From assembly GCF_001655615.1 (NCBI RefSeq), contig NZ_CP011567.1, forward strand, positions 2,117,001 through 2,181,000: 64,000 nt of DNA, in the 5' to 3' direction. The position numbers and the translations under genes are program-made. Below, piece by piece: positions 37,771 through 46,247 of this stretch. Positions within the stretch are counted from its first letter, which is position 1. Every line of letters begins with the position of its first letter. The notes under the pieces are model-generated. The model was not told where the DNA came from and did no database searches. It worked only from the letters and a program-made list of their open reading frames with translations. The stretch is from Pseudomonas sp. GR 6-02 (GTDB lineage: Bacteria > Pseudomonadota > Gammaproteobacteria > Pseudomonadales > Pseudomonadaceae).

Positions 37771-38418
37771 TCAGGCAATGCGCAGATGATCATCAACTTG
37801 CCTCACTCCCGGTACTGACCAGGCAGCACGTTCGGCGATCTTACGCTCGCGCCATAAATGAACCTTGCCTTCCAGCTTCACCACATCGCCTTCGACCTTG
37901 ATGTGAATTTCCTTGGCATCGACTTCGGCATTGCGCTTGAGGGCTTCTTCGATACGACGCTGGATATCGTCCACGTTCACTTGCGGACGAAGGACGAGCC
38001 GATTGTCCACGCCTACCACCCCCGACAGCTTGCGCACAGCCATCTCGGCGGTTTCTTTCTGGTACTGCCAGTCCACTTCGCCTTCAAGGGTGATCCACCC
38101 TTTCTGCACGATGACTTTGATGTCCTGCTCGGGAATGTCGGAGCTCCAGGTGAGGATATTCAAGGCGCGGGAGGCAATGGCGTCGTCCGCCGTGCCCGCG
38201 CTTTTCATCGGCCTGACCTGAATTTCTTCGGCCACGGCCCGTACCCCTTTTATGCTTTTTACCGCGCGTTCCGCGCTGACTTTTTGCGCGTAGCTCTTAA
38301 CGTGCCCGGTGAGCGTGACGACGCCATTGTCTACGGTCACACCGATGTTGGCGGCATCGATCTCAGGCTGGAATTCAAGCTCATCCATAATGCTCTGACG
38401 CAGACTCAAGTCGTTCAT
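37771..38418 (-). CDS. Triple BON-domain protein
   Basis: 215 residues, three BON domains (about 5-70, 78-145 and 150-215), each with the conserved glycine pattern VTLTGHV / ITLEGEV / VKLEGKV. No signal peptide is evident, unlike OsmY, so it is probably cytosolic or uses another route. BON domains bind phospholipid or ligands and appear in osmotic-stress proteins. 50 nt after the USP at 38469, so co-transcribed with it. Confidence 0.88.
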   Translation of the reverse strand: MNDLSLRQSIMDELEFQPEIDAANIGVTVDNGVVTLTGHVKSYAQKVSAERAVKSIKGVRAVAEEIQVRPMKSAGTADDAIASRALNILTWSSDIPEQDIKVIVQKGWITLEGEVDWQYQKETAEMAVRKLSGVVGVDNRLVLRPQVNVDDIQRRIEEALKRNAEVDAKEIHIKVEGDVVKLEGKVHLWRERKIAERAAWSVPGVRQVDDHLRIA

Positions 38419-38468
38419 GGTGATGTCCTTTGTCTGAAAGGTTGGTAGGCCAGGTGCGAAACAGCCCT

Positions 38469-39389
38469 CTACAGTTCCTCAGGTGAAACCACCCAGACAC
38501 TGCATGGCATTTTGTACAACAGATGCTCCACCGTGCTGCCCACCAGTCGGCCCACGCCCCGGTGGCCGACCCGGCCCATGACAAGCACGTCGATGTCGTA
38601 GGCATCGGCGTATTGGGTAAGAACCTTGGTCGGGTTGCCCATGATCATGTGCTGTTGCTCTGGCGCAATACCATTGCGCTCAGCCAGTTCACGGAAGGCA
38701 TCGGCCTGAGCATCAAACAGTGTCTTGGCTTTGCCTGGGGAAAACAGCGCTGAGCTACTGTCGAAATCGAACTCGTCCGCACTGAGGGATGAAAGATCGT
38801 GGGCGTAGATCACGTCGAGCTGGGCGTTACAGGTGCTGGCCAGTTTTGAGGCCTCGCGCAAAATCCTGTCGTTGAAATCCTTGTACTGGGTATTGCTATG
38901 GAAGGGATCGACCGCGGCGACGATTTTGCGCGGCAGCGCGTGCTTCACGTGGCTGACAAAATGCAGCGGTACCGGGCATTCGCGCAGCAAATGGATATCC
39001 AGGGGCGTGAACATGATCCGTGACAGCAGCGACTCGTATTCCAGTGCCTTGATCAGTACCGCCATCGGCTGTTCTTTGAGATGAATGAGGATTTCCTGCA
39101 AAGGTCGTTCAACCCAGATCACCTCCGTGGTGACGGGCACCCCGATTTTACGCAAGGGGCGGGCCTGTTCTTCGAGCCATTGCCGATGGCGCTCGACATA
39201 CCCCAGCCGCATCTCCTCCAGCGCTTGTTCGTTGACCATGCTCGCCGTTGCCAGCCCTTGCAGGTAATCGAAGGCGACGATATGCAGGGCCGCGCCCGAG
39301 GCCTTGGCCAACGCAGCGGCGCGGTCGAACGCGGGGCTGTTTTCCATCAGGGGCGAGACGACCAGCATGAAGCGTGATTGCTCAGACAT
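38469..39389 (-). CDS. Tandem universal stress protein (USP 2)
   Basis: 306 residues from ATG 39389 (GGGAG upstream). Two USP domains. N-terminal domain: SRFMLVVSPLMENSPAF, then AFDYLQGLATASM, similar to USPs at 40997 and 43795. C-terminal domain ends VLVMGRVGHRGVGRLVGST. Part of a unit with the BON gene, under a perfect Anr box at 39497. Likely cytosolic stress protein. Confidence 0.9.
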   Translation of the reverse strand: MSEQSRFMLVVSPLMENSPAFDRAAALAKASGAALHIVAFDYLQGLATASMVNEQALEEMRLGYVERHRQWLEEQARPLRKIGVPVTTEVIWVERPLQEILIHLKEQPMAVLIKALEYESLLSRIMFTPLDIHLLRECPVPLHFVSHVKHALPRKIVAAVDPFHSNTQYKDFNDRILREASKLASTCNAQLDVIYAHDLSSLSADEFDFDSSSALFSPGKAKTLFDAQADAFRELAERNGIAPEQQHMIMGNPTKVLTQYADAYDIDVLVMGRVGHRGVGRLVGSTVEHLLYKMPCSVWVVSPEEL

Positions 39390-39496
39390 GACCAAACTCC
39401 CGTCAATAATCGTAGATATTCCTGTACTCACTGGCACCCCTGCGTTTGGGCAGTGGTCCTCTGGCTTTTATCCTGCCGCTGACCGGGGGGCCGGGA

Positions 39497-39510
39497 TTGA
39501 TCTTTATCAA
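39497..39510 (-). promoter_or_regulatory. Anr box before usp-BON operon
   Basis: TTGATCTTTATCAA, perfect arms. Predicted minus-strand start near 39462, leader 73 nt. Confidence 0.83.
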
Positions 39511-39575
39511 TCTGGCGAGTGATCCAGCTTGCTGCCCGACGTGTGGCGGGGGGCGCCAGGTCCATCTATAAAACA

Positions 39576-39589
39576 TTGACCACTATCAA
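39576..39589 (+). promoter_or_regulatory. Anr-type box before MgtC/DUF4010 gene
   Basis: TTGACCACTATCAA, one mismatch. Predicted start near 39624, 27 nt before ATG 39651. The two boxes in this divergent gap are 65 nt apart, each facing its own gene. Confidence 0.7.
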
Positions 39590-39650
39590 TCTCTCCTGCG
39601 TCATGCCGGTGCAGTCTTGGGGTTGTGGCTTATACCCGGACAGGAATCAC

Positions 39651-40889
39651 ATGAACGAAACCTTGGGCCTGGCAGGGGCGGCAGCTGCGCTGGGGATCGG
39701 CATGCTCGTCGGCCTTGAACGTGAACGGCACAAGGGGCGGGGGGACAGTCGCGCCTGTGCCGGATTGCGTACGTTCGCGATCACCGCGTTGCTGGGTTAT
39801 GTGGCGATGCAAATCGGTGGTGGTTTGCTGGTGGGCATCATGGCGGTTTCGGTGGCCTTGCTGGTCACTGTGGCTTACTGGCGAAGCCTGGGCACTGACC
39901 CTGGTGTCACCAGTGAAGTGGCGTTATTCACGGTATTGGCATTGGGGGCGTTGTGTAACAGCGCGCCCGAACTGGCCATCGCCATTGGCGTGGTGGTGGC
40001 GGGGCTGCTGACGTATCGCCAAAAACTGCATCATTTTGCGCGCAGCCAATTGACTGAAGGGGAGATGCGCGACGGTCTGGTGCTGTTGGTCGCGGCCCTG
40101 GTGGTGTTGCCATTGGCGCCGGATCGCTTTATCGGCCCCTATGCCGCCATCAATCTGCGCACCATTTGCACCCTGACGGTGTTGCTGATGGCCGTCGGGG
40201 CGGTCGGGCATATTGCCGTTCGTACCCTGGGTGCCCGTTACGGCTATGTGGTCAGCGCCATCGCCTCCGGGTTTGCTTCCAGCATCGCGACCATCGCCGC
40301 GATGGGGCACCTTGTCGCCAAGGAGCCAGGCAACATCAAAGTCTTGAGTGCGGCAGCGATGCTGTCCAACCTGGCGACCATCATTCAGGTCGGCCTGATC
40401 CTGGGGGCGGTCGACATCGGTCTATTGCGCTACATGTGGGGGCCGCTGTTGTTGGGTGCCGCCGCCACGGCGCTGTATGGCTTGAGCCTGATGTTGCCCA
40501 AACCTGCGAGTGGCGACAATCAGCCGGTCAAGGTCGGCGGTGCGTTCAACCTCAAGCTGGCGTTGGTCATCGCACTGACCATGACCGGCGTTACCTTTGT
40601 GTCTTCGATGGTGCTCAATCACTTTGGCGAAGTGGGCGTGATGGTCACGACGACGCTCACCGGTTTCGCCGATGCCCATTCTTCGACGGCGTCCATTGGC
40701 GCCCTGGCCAAGGCCGGACTGTTGCCGTTCGACGCCATTGCCGGGCCCACGCTGGTTGCCATCAGCAGTAACTCCCTGAGCAAATGCCTGGTGGCCTGGG
40801 TCAGTGGTGGGCGACGGTTCGCCGCGTATGTCATTCCCGGCCAGGTCTTGCTGACGTTGGCGATGTGGGTGGGCATGTTGCTGCATTAA
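39651..40889 (+). CDS. MgtC/SapB family protein with DUF4010 domain
   Basis: 412 residues from ATG 39651 (AGGAATC 5 nt upstream). An MgtC-like N-terminal half (GIGMLVGLERERHKG, then GLRTFAITALLGYVA) and a DUF4010 C-terminal half (NPLxx-like transmembrane repeats, SGFASSIATIAAMG, GFADAHSSTASIGALAKAG). About 11-12 membrane helices. MgtC proteins inhibit F-ATPase or affect Mg/phosphate; DUF4010 is not understood. Single gene under a near-perfect Anr box. Confidence 0.85.
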   Translation: MNETLGLAGAAAALGIGMLVGLERERHKGRGDSRACAGLRTFAITALLGYVAMQIGGGLLVGIMAVSVALLVTVAYWRSLGTDPGVTSEVALFTVLALGALCNSAPELAIAIGVVVAGLLTYRQKLHHFARSQLTEGEMRDGLVLLVAALVVLPLAPDRFIGPYAAINLRTICTLTVLLMAVGAVGHIAVRTLGARYGYVVSAIASGFASSIATIAAMGHLVAKEPGNIKVLSAAAMLSNLATIIQVGLILGAVDIGLLRYMWGPLLLGAAATALYGLSLMLPKPASGDNQPVKVGGAFNLKLALVIALTMTGVTFVSSMVLNHFGEVGVMVTTTLTGFADAHSSTASIGALAKAGLLPFDAIAGPTLVAISSNSLSKCLVAWVSGGRRFAAYVIPGQVLLTLAMWVGMLLH

Positions 40890-40909
40890 CGGGCATCCGA
40901 GCGCTGTAG

Positions 40910-40923
40910 CTGATAAAGATCAA
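40910..40923 (+). promoter_or_regulatory. Anr box before USP 3
   Basis: CTGATAAAGATCAA, one mismatch. Predicted start near 40958, 39 nt before ATG 40997. Confidence 0.72.
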
Positions 40924-40996
40924 GTCGCCCGAATCTGCCGCGATCACTCTAGGGTTCTACTCATTGCATCGAGATGGCCGCGTGCCGAGGTGTCCC

Positions 40997-41914
40997 ATGT
41001 CGCAGACTCAGCGTTTACTGTTGATCGCCCCCCATTCCATGACCCGTACTCCGGCGTTCGACCGGGCCGCCGCGTTGGCCCGCGCGATGCAATCGCCGCT
41101 GCACATCGTGGCATTCGATTACTTGCAGGCCTTGGCCGTCGCCGGCCTGTTCGCCCCCGAGCAAATTGCCCAGGCCCGGGAAGGCTATTTGCAAACCCAT
41201 CGGCAATGGCTTGCCGAGCAAGCCCATTTGATAAGCAAGCACGGCGTCGAGGTCACCAGCGAGGTGGTGTGGGTACAGCACCCTTACGAGGAGATCCTGC
41301 AATTCGTCAACGAGATGTCGCTGAGTCTGATCATCAAGGACGCCCAGGAAGAGTCGGCGTTGAAACGGGTATTTTTCACCCCGCTGGACTGGCAGTTGTT
41401 GCGCGATTGCCCGGTGCCGGTGCATCTGGTGACCAACGCCCGGAACGCGCGGCCACGTAACGTGCTGGCCATCGTCGATGTGCTGCGCAGCGAAGAGCAG
41501 GACCTGGTGTTCAATGACCAGATTATCGACGCCGCCACCAAGCTGGCTGAACAGTGTGAGGCGCAGATCGAGTTGGTGCATGCGTATGACTGGACAGCCG
41601 TGTATGCCCTGGACATGGGCGTTGGCGCACTCCCGTTGGCTTCCGGTCTTTACGAAGCCATGGGCACGGCGCAACACCAGGCGTTCACGGCACTGGCCGA
41701 GCGTCACGGCGTGCCGTCGCAGCGTCGGCACTTCATCGAAGGTGCGCCAGTGCCGAGTATTTGCAAGTTCGTTGAGGACCATCACACCGATGTCATTGTG
41801 ATGGGGACGGTGCAGCACTCGGGGTTGAACAAGCTATTGGGGACCACTGCCGAACAGCTCTTGCACCGGGCCCCTTGCAGTGTGCTGGCGATCAAACCCG
41901 ACAGGTCGTTGTAA
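40997..41914 (+). CDS. Tandem universal stress protein (USP 3)
   Basis: 305 residues from ATG 40997 (GAGG upstream). Two USP domains: QRLLLIAPHSMTRTPAFDR, FDYLQALAVAGLF; second domain ends VIVMGTVQHSGLNKLLGTT. Highly similar to USP 5 at 43795 (same TPAFDR and VAFDYLQALA words), indicating recent duplication. Own Anr box. Convergent with the GNAT gene behind the hairpin at 41929. Confidence 0.9.
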   Translation: MSQTQRLLLIAPHSMTRTPAFDRAAALARAMQSPLHIVAFDYLQALAVAGLFAPEQIAQAREGYLQTHRQWLAEQAHLISKHGVEVTSEVVWVQHPYEEILQFVNEMSLSLIIKDAQEESALKRVFFTPLDWQLLRDCPVPVHLVTNARNARPRNVLAIVDVLRSEEQDLVFNDQIIDAATKLAEQCEAQIELVHAYDWTAVYALDMGVGALPLASGLYEAMGTAQHQAFTALAERHGVPSQRRHFIEGAPVPSICKFVEDHHTDVIVMGTVQHSGLNKLLGTTAEQLLHRAPCSVLAIKPDRSL

Positions 41915-41928
41915 CCCTGAACGTAGAC

Positions 41929-41969
41929 TTGCCCCACGGCGGACCGTTGGCCGGTACGTCGTGGGGCAA
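41929..41969. terminator. Shared hairpin terminator between USP 3 and the GNAT gene
   Basis: Ten-base inverted repeat TTGCCCCACG / CGTGGGGCAA, loop 21 nt, then TCGGCTTTT on the plus strand. It lies between two convergent stop codons and can act in both directions. Confidence 0.6.
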
Positions 41970-41976
41970 TCGGCTT

Positions 41977-42543
41977 TTATGACATATACAGACGATGGAT
42001 GACCTGACGGCTGTCGTTGGGGTCATTGTGCCGCTCGAAACCCAAGGCTTTGGCCAGGTCGCGCATGGGGGTATTGCTTGCGGCATCGATCGAATACATC
42101 TGATTAAAACCGTTTCTGCGGGCGGCCTTGATCAGATGCTCCATCAAGGCGGTGCCGAGGCCCAGATGCTGCCATTCATCGGCGACTGTCACCGCGCACT
42201 CACACTCATGTTCCGACGTGGCGGCGTAGCGGCTGATGCCGATTTCGATCAATTTGCCGTTTTCGTGAACCAGCGCGATGTAAGCCATGCGCTGTTTGTT
42301 ATCGGTGTCCATCAACTGATCGAGCATGGCGGCACCGGGCTCGTTGATCTGCGCGAGAAAACGCATGTGCCGGGACTCGGGCGACAGGCGCTTGATGAAG
42401 GCGTATTCAAGTTCGCGGTCCTTTTCCAGCAGTGGCCGGATCAGCACATGGCGGCCGTCCTTGAGCGCTTCGATCCAGTATTTTCCGGGGACTGCGGCAT
42501 AGGCGGCCGCGGCCCGATCATTATGGTCTTTGACAGTGAGCAT
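41977..42543 (-). CDS. GNAT-family N-acetyltransferase
   Basis: 188 residues from ATG 42543 (GGAGGATC upstream). GNAT fold with LIRPLLEKDRELEYAFI, acetyl-CoA loop motif VADEWQHLGLGTALMEHLI and the C-terminal KALGFER. Similar domains occur in protein acetyltransferases of the Pat/AcuA group, which act on Acs; this is only a domain-level suggestion. The box at 42632 would place it in the Anr group. Target unknown. Confidence 0.83.
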   Translation of the reverse strand: MLTVKDHNDRAAAAYAAVPGKYWIEALKDGRHVLIRPLLEKDRELEYAFIKRLSPESRHMRFLAQINEPGAAMLDQLMDTDNKQRMAYIALVHENGKLIEIGISRYAATSEHECECAVTVADEWQHLGLGTALMEHLIKAARRNGFNQMYSIDAASNTPMRDLAKALGFERHNDPNDSRQVIHRLYMS

Positions 42544-42631
42544 GGATGATCCTCCATCTTGTTTGAAAGGTCGGTGCGTATTCACCCATCACGCGGTTGA
42601 TTCCTTTCTACGCCACTGGCAGCCCTTGAAT

Positions 42632-42645
42632 CTGATCTGGATCAG
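42632..42645 (-). promoter_or_regulatory. Anr-type box before the GNAT gene
   Basis: CTGATCTGGATCAG, symmetrical, one mismatch per arm. Predicted minus-strand start near 42597, 54 nt before ATG 42543. Confidence 0.5.
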
Positions 42646-42678
42646 ACACCCGTCACGAGGGCGTTCATTTGCGGGTAT

Positions 42679-42692
42679 TTGATGTAAATCAA
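42679..42692 (+). promoter_or_regulatory. Anr box before USP 4
   Basis: TTGATGTAAATCAA, perfect, the same 14 bases as the box of phosphoketolase. Predicted start near 42727, 42 nt before ATG 42769. Confidence 0.85.
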
Positions 42693-42768
42693 CCTCGGGG
42701 AGGGGGCAACGAGCGCAGTCTTGGCCCATGCCGGCGGGTAAGGGACCGGTTTCGAGCGGAGGTGTGAG

Positions 42769-43689
42769 ATGGGGCAATATCAACGTTTGTTACTGATCGC
42801 CGACCGGACCCTGCATCAGTCTCCTGCCTTGCTCCGGGCCGTCGCGCTGGCCAAGGCGAGCGGGGCCGCGCTGGATGTGCGGGCCTTTGTCGATCCGGCA
42901 CCGATTGTTCATTTATGGGAAGAAAAAATCGACGAGGCGGGGTATCAGCGTTATTTGCGCCACTGTCATCGTTGGGTGGCCGACGAGGTCGAGCGGCTCA
43001 GCGGGCAGGGCGTGGACGTAACGGTTGAAGCGGTCTTCACCACCCATCCGCTGCTGGATATTTTGAAGACAATCGAAGACCTCAAGCCCGACCTGCTGAT
43101 CAAGGATGTCACCCTGGAACCGGCGCTCAAACGGGTGTTCATCACTCCGCTCGATTGCCATCTGCTGCGCGAATGCACGATCCCCGTGCACCTGGTCAAT
43201 CAGGTCCGTTACGGGTTGCCGCACCGGGTCGTGGCCGCCGTGGACCCGTTCGATCCGGAGACGCAAATCAGTGGCCTGAACGACACCATCATCCAGACGG
43301 CCAACGCACTGGCGCTGCAATGCGATGCACCGCTGCACCTGCTGTACGCCTACGACTTGTCGCCGGCGTTCAATGGCGATGCGCCGCTGATCGCCGGTGG
43401 CTGGGGCATGGACTTCGTCGAGGAGTTGCGCGAATCCCTGCACCGGGCGTTTATCACCCTGGCGGATCGCTACGGCGTTCCTCCCGAGCGTCGGCACTTT
43501 GTCATGGGCCTGCCGGTGCCGGTGATCAGCGAGTTTGTCGAGCAATACCTGGCGGATGTGGTGGTGATGGGCACGGTGCATCGCGTGGGGATCGACCGGT
43601 TGATTGGCAGCAACACCGAGCGGGCGTTGTACTCGGTACCGGGCAGCATTCTGGCGGTCAGGCAGCCGGGTTCGAGCGTCGCGCGGTAA
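42769..43689 (+). CDS. Tandem universal stress protein (USP 4)
   Basis: 306 residues. Two USP domains: GQYQRLLLIADRTLHQSP with LAKASGA as in USP 1, and a second ending VVVMGTVHRVGIDRLIGSN. Nearest relative in the window is USP 1 (14188). Own perfect Anr box. Likely cytosolic stress protein. Confidence 0.9.
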   Translation: MGQYQRLLLIADRTLHQSPALLRAVALAKASGAALDVRAFVDPAPIVHLWEEKIDEAGYQRYLRHCHRWVADEVERLSGQGVDVTVEAVFTTHPLLDILKTIEDLKPDLLIKDVTLEPALKRVFITPLDCHLLRECTIPVHLVNQVRYGLPHRVVAAVDPFDPETQISGLNDTIIQTANALALQCDAPLHLLYAYDLSPAFNGDAPLIAGGWGMDFVEELRESLHRAFITLADRYGVPPERRHFVMGLPVPVISEFVEQYLADVVVMGTVHRVGIDRLIGSNTERALYSVPGSILAVRQPGSSVAR

Positions 43690-43712
43690 GCCGATCGCTG
43701 GCCGGCCATTAG

Positions 43713-43726
43713 TTGATAAAAATCAG
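43713..43726 (+). promoter_or_regulatory. Anr box before USP 5
   Basis: TTGATAAAAATCAG, one mismatch. Predicted start near 43761, 34 nt before GTG 43795. Confidence 0.75.
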
Positions 43727-43794
43727 AGCCGCCTGGCGAGAGCCCCCCGATACTTGAGCCACAACCTGAAGCTATCCAGATGAGGTGGGTGAGG

Positions 43795-44730
43795 GTGAAA
43801 ATTCAACGTTTGCTATTGATTGCCCCGACCGAAATGGTCCGCACCCCGGCGTTCGATCGGGCGCGGGCCCTGGCCTGTGCAACCGGTGCGATGCTGCACA
43901 TTGTCGCTTTCGATTATGTCCAGGCGCTGGCGGCGGCCGGCCTGTTTGATCACGACGCCATGGCCCAGGCGCGGGAAGGTTACTTGCAGGTACATCGTCA
44001 ATGGCTGGAGCAGCAAGCCCGGTTTCAACGACGCGAAGGCGTGCAAGTGAGCACTGAAGTGGTGTGGGCCAGACCGACCCTGGCGCATCTGCTGGAGTAC
44101 GTGAATGACTTCCATGCAGACCTGGTGATCAAGGACACCCACCGCGTATCAGCGCTCGATCGCGCCTTCCATCGGCCCCTGGACTGGCAGTTGCTGCGCG
44201 ACTGTCCGGCGCCCTTGCACCTGGTCATCGATGCCACAAATCCCAAGCCGTTGAGCATACTGGCGACCATCGACTTGTCCCATCTGGAGGAACTGACCCA
44301 GGGGCTCAATGACCGGATTCTCGACCTGGCTTCGAGCCTGGCCGAATCTTGCGGCGCCACCTTGCACCTGCTCAATGTCAGCGGCTGGTCGGAGCTGGGC
44401 GAGGCTGAAATGAACGTGCCGACCGCGACACTGGGCGGCAGTTTGAGAGACGCGGTCAGCGATGCTCAGCTGGAGGCCTTTGAGGCGCTTGCCGACCGCT
44501 ACGGAGTCGAGAAACAACGGCGCCATCTGCTGCCTGGCATCCCTCCCAAGGTCATTGCCCATTTCGCGCAACAACATGCCTTCGACATGGTGGTGCTGGG
44601 AACGACCTACCATCGCGGGATCGATATGTTCATCGGCAGTACGGCGGAAAGCGTATTGAACCGGTCGCCTTGCAGCCTGACGATCATCAAGCCATTGCCC
44701 CGGCTCGACAGAGAAGATGAACCAGTGTGA
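43795..44730 (+). CDS. Tandem universal stress protein (USP 5)
   Basis: 311 residues from GTG 43795, chosen because GAGGTGG precedes it and the sequence then starts like its paralogues (KIQRLLLIAP); an ATG at 43780 has no ribosome site. Two USP domains; the first closely matches USP 3. C-terminal motif VVLGTTYHRGIDMFIGST. Anr box at 43713. Confidence 0.88.
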   Translation: MKIQRLLLIAPTEMVRTPAFDRARALACATGAMLHIVAFDYVQALAAAGLFDHDAMAQAREGYLQVHRQWLEQQARFQRREGVQVSTEVVWARPTLAHLLEYVNDFHADLVIKDTHRVSALDRAFHRPLDWQLLRDCPAPLHLVIDATNPKPLSILATIDLSHLEELTQGLNDRILDLASSLAESCGATLHLLNVSGWSELGEAEMNVPTATLGGSLRDAVSDAQLEAFEALADRYGVEKQRRHLLPGIPPKVIAHFAQQHAFDMVVLGTTYHRGIDMFIGSTAESVLNRSPCSLTIIKPLPRLDREDEPV

Positions 44731-44736
44731 CCTCGA

Positions 44737-44750
44737 TTGATAAAAATCAA
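44737..44750 (+). promoter_or_regulatory. Anr box before the beta-CASP gene
   Basis: TTGATAAAAATCAA, perfect arms. Predicted start near 44785, 25 nt before ATG 44810. Confidence 0.83.
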
Positions 44751-44809
44751 CTGCCCACAAGCGCAAAGGAGCGATCAATAGTGCTCCATGAATGCTCAAG
44801 GAAACGGCC

Positions 44810-46177
44810 ATGCGAATGACATTTCTCGGTGCTGCGGGCACGGTCACGGGTAGCAAGTATTTGCTGGAACATCGCGACCAGCATGTGCTGATCGATTGCG
44901 GTCTGTTCCAGGGCTATAAACAACTGCGCTTGCACAACTGGGACCCGTTCCAGTTGCCGGTTCGCGACCTCGAAGCCATTGTGCTGACCCACGCTCATCT
45001 GGATCACAGCGGCTACCTGCCGGTATTGGTACGCAATGGTTATCGTGGCCCTGTATATGCCACGCCAGCCACCTGTGAATTGGTGAAAATCCTGCTGTGC
45101 GACAGCGGCCGCTTGCAGGAAGAAGAGGCCGAGTTCGCCAATCGCCATGGCTTCTCCAAACACTCTCCGGCCTTGCCGCTGTACACCGAGCAAGACGCCG
45201 AGCGGGCATTGAAATTGCTGCGGCCGGTGCAGTTGCACCACCGGGTCGACATTGTCCCGGGGATGAGCATTCTGTTGCGCGGTGCCGGGCATATTCTGGG
45301 CGCAGCGACCGTGGAAGTCGTCGCCGATGGCATGACCCTGGTGCTCTCCGGGGATCTGGGGCGGCCGAACGATCCATTGATGTTTGCCCCGGAGACGATC
45401 GAGCAGGCCGATTATCTGCTGGTGGAGTCGACCTATGGTGACCGTCGGCATCCCGACGAGCCCCCGGAGGATCAACTGGCCGAGGTCATCACCCGTACCG
45501 CGCTGCGCCACGGCATCACGCTGGTGCCATCGTTCGCGGTCGGTCGCGCGCAGTTGCTGATGTATCACCTGTATCGCTTGCAACAAAAACGCGCGATTCC
45601 CGACCTGCCGATCTACCTCAACAGCCCCATGGCCACCGACGTCACACGCTTGTACCAGCGCTTTCGCAGTGAACACCGGTTGTCCCTGGAAGAGTGCGAA
45701 GGCATGTGCCGTGTCACGCGTTTTGTGCGCTCAACCAGAGATTCCATCGAGCTGGACCAGCAGCGCACACCCGCGGTGATCATCGCCGCCAGCGGCATGG
45801 CCACTGGCGGGCGGGTGCTGCACCACCTCAAGGCGCTGGCGCCCAACCCGCTCAATACGCTGCTGGTGCCGGGCTTTCAGGCGGGCGGCACCCGCGGCGC
45901 GCAGATCATCGCAGGCGCCCCGTCGGTACGTATTCACGGCAAAGACGTGCCGATCCGCGCCGAAGTGGTGCCGATGGAAACCCTGTCCGCACACGCCGAC
46001 TGCGATGAAATCATGCTGTGGTTGCGCGGCTTCAAGCGGCCGCCGAAACACACCTATGTGGTACATGGCGAACCCAATGCTTCGGATGTGTTGCGCCGGC
46101 GAATCAGCCTGGAGCTGGGCTGGTCGGTCTCGGTGCCGGAGTACCGCGACAGCGTGGACCTGACGGGGTCTCTTTAG
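44810..46177 (+). CDS. Metallo-beta-lactamase / beta-CASP RNase-like protein
   Basis: 455 residues from ATG 44810 (AAGGAA upstream). Metallo-beta-lactamase core with zinc motif THAHLDHSGY, second His in GAGHILGAA and Asp in SGDLGRPND, then a beta-CASP insert and the RMMBL end with METLSAHAD and HGEPNAS. This is the CPSF73/RNase J-type fold that cleaves RNA or, in YsH1-type proteins, removes 3' ends. A bacterial copy outside the rnj locus and under a perfect Anr box suggests low-oxygen RNA turnover. Last gene of the island. Confidence 0.88.
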   Translation: MRMTFLGAAGTVTGSKYLLEHRDQHVLIDCGLFQGYKQLRLHNWDPFQLPVRDLEAIVLTHAHLDHSGYLPVLVRNGYRGPVYATPATCELVKILLCDSGRLQEEEAEFANRHGFSKHSPALPLYTEQDAERALKLLRPVQLHHRVDIVPGMSILLRGAGHILGAATVEVVADGMTLVLSGDLGRPNDPLMFAPETIEQADYLLVESTYGDRRHPDEPPEDQLAEVITRTALRHGITLVPSFAVGRAQLLMYHLYRLQQKRAIPDLPIYLNSPMATDVTRLYQRFRSEHRLSLEECEGMCRVTRFVRSTRDSIELDQQRTPAVIIAASGMATGGRVLHHLKALAPNPLNTLLVPGFQAGGTRGAQIIAGAPSVRIHGKDVPIRAEVVPMETLSAHADCDEIMLWLRGFKRPPKHTYVVHGEPNASDVLRRRISLELGWSVSVPEYRDSVDLTGSL

Positions 46178-46197
46178 TGCTCTGGCCACTATAGAAA

Positions 46198-46219
46198 AGG
46201 GGCTCTAAAAAAAGCCCCT
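46198..46219 (-). terminator. Terminator between the beta-CASP and EamA genes
   Basis: Stem AGGGGCT / AGCCCCT with an A-rich loop; on the minus strand it is followed by TTTTCTAT, so it best serves the EamA gene ending at 46248. It may also help the beta-CASP gene. Confidence 0.6.
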
Positions 46220-46247
46220 GGCCGATTTGTTTCGCCACGCGAGCCGT

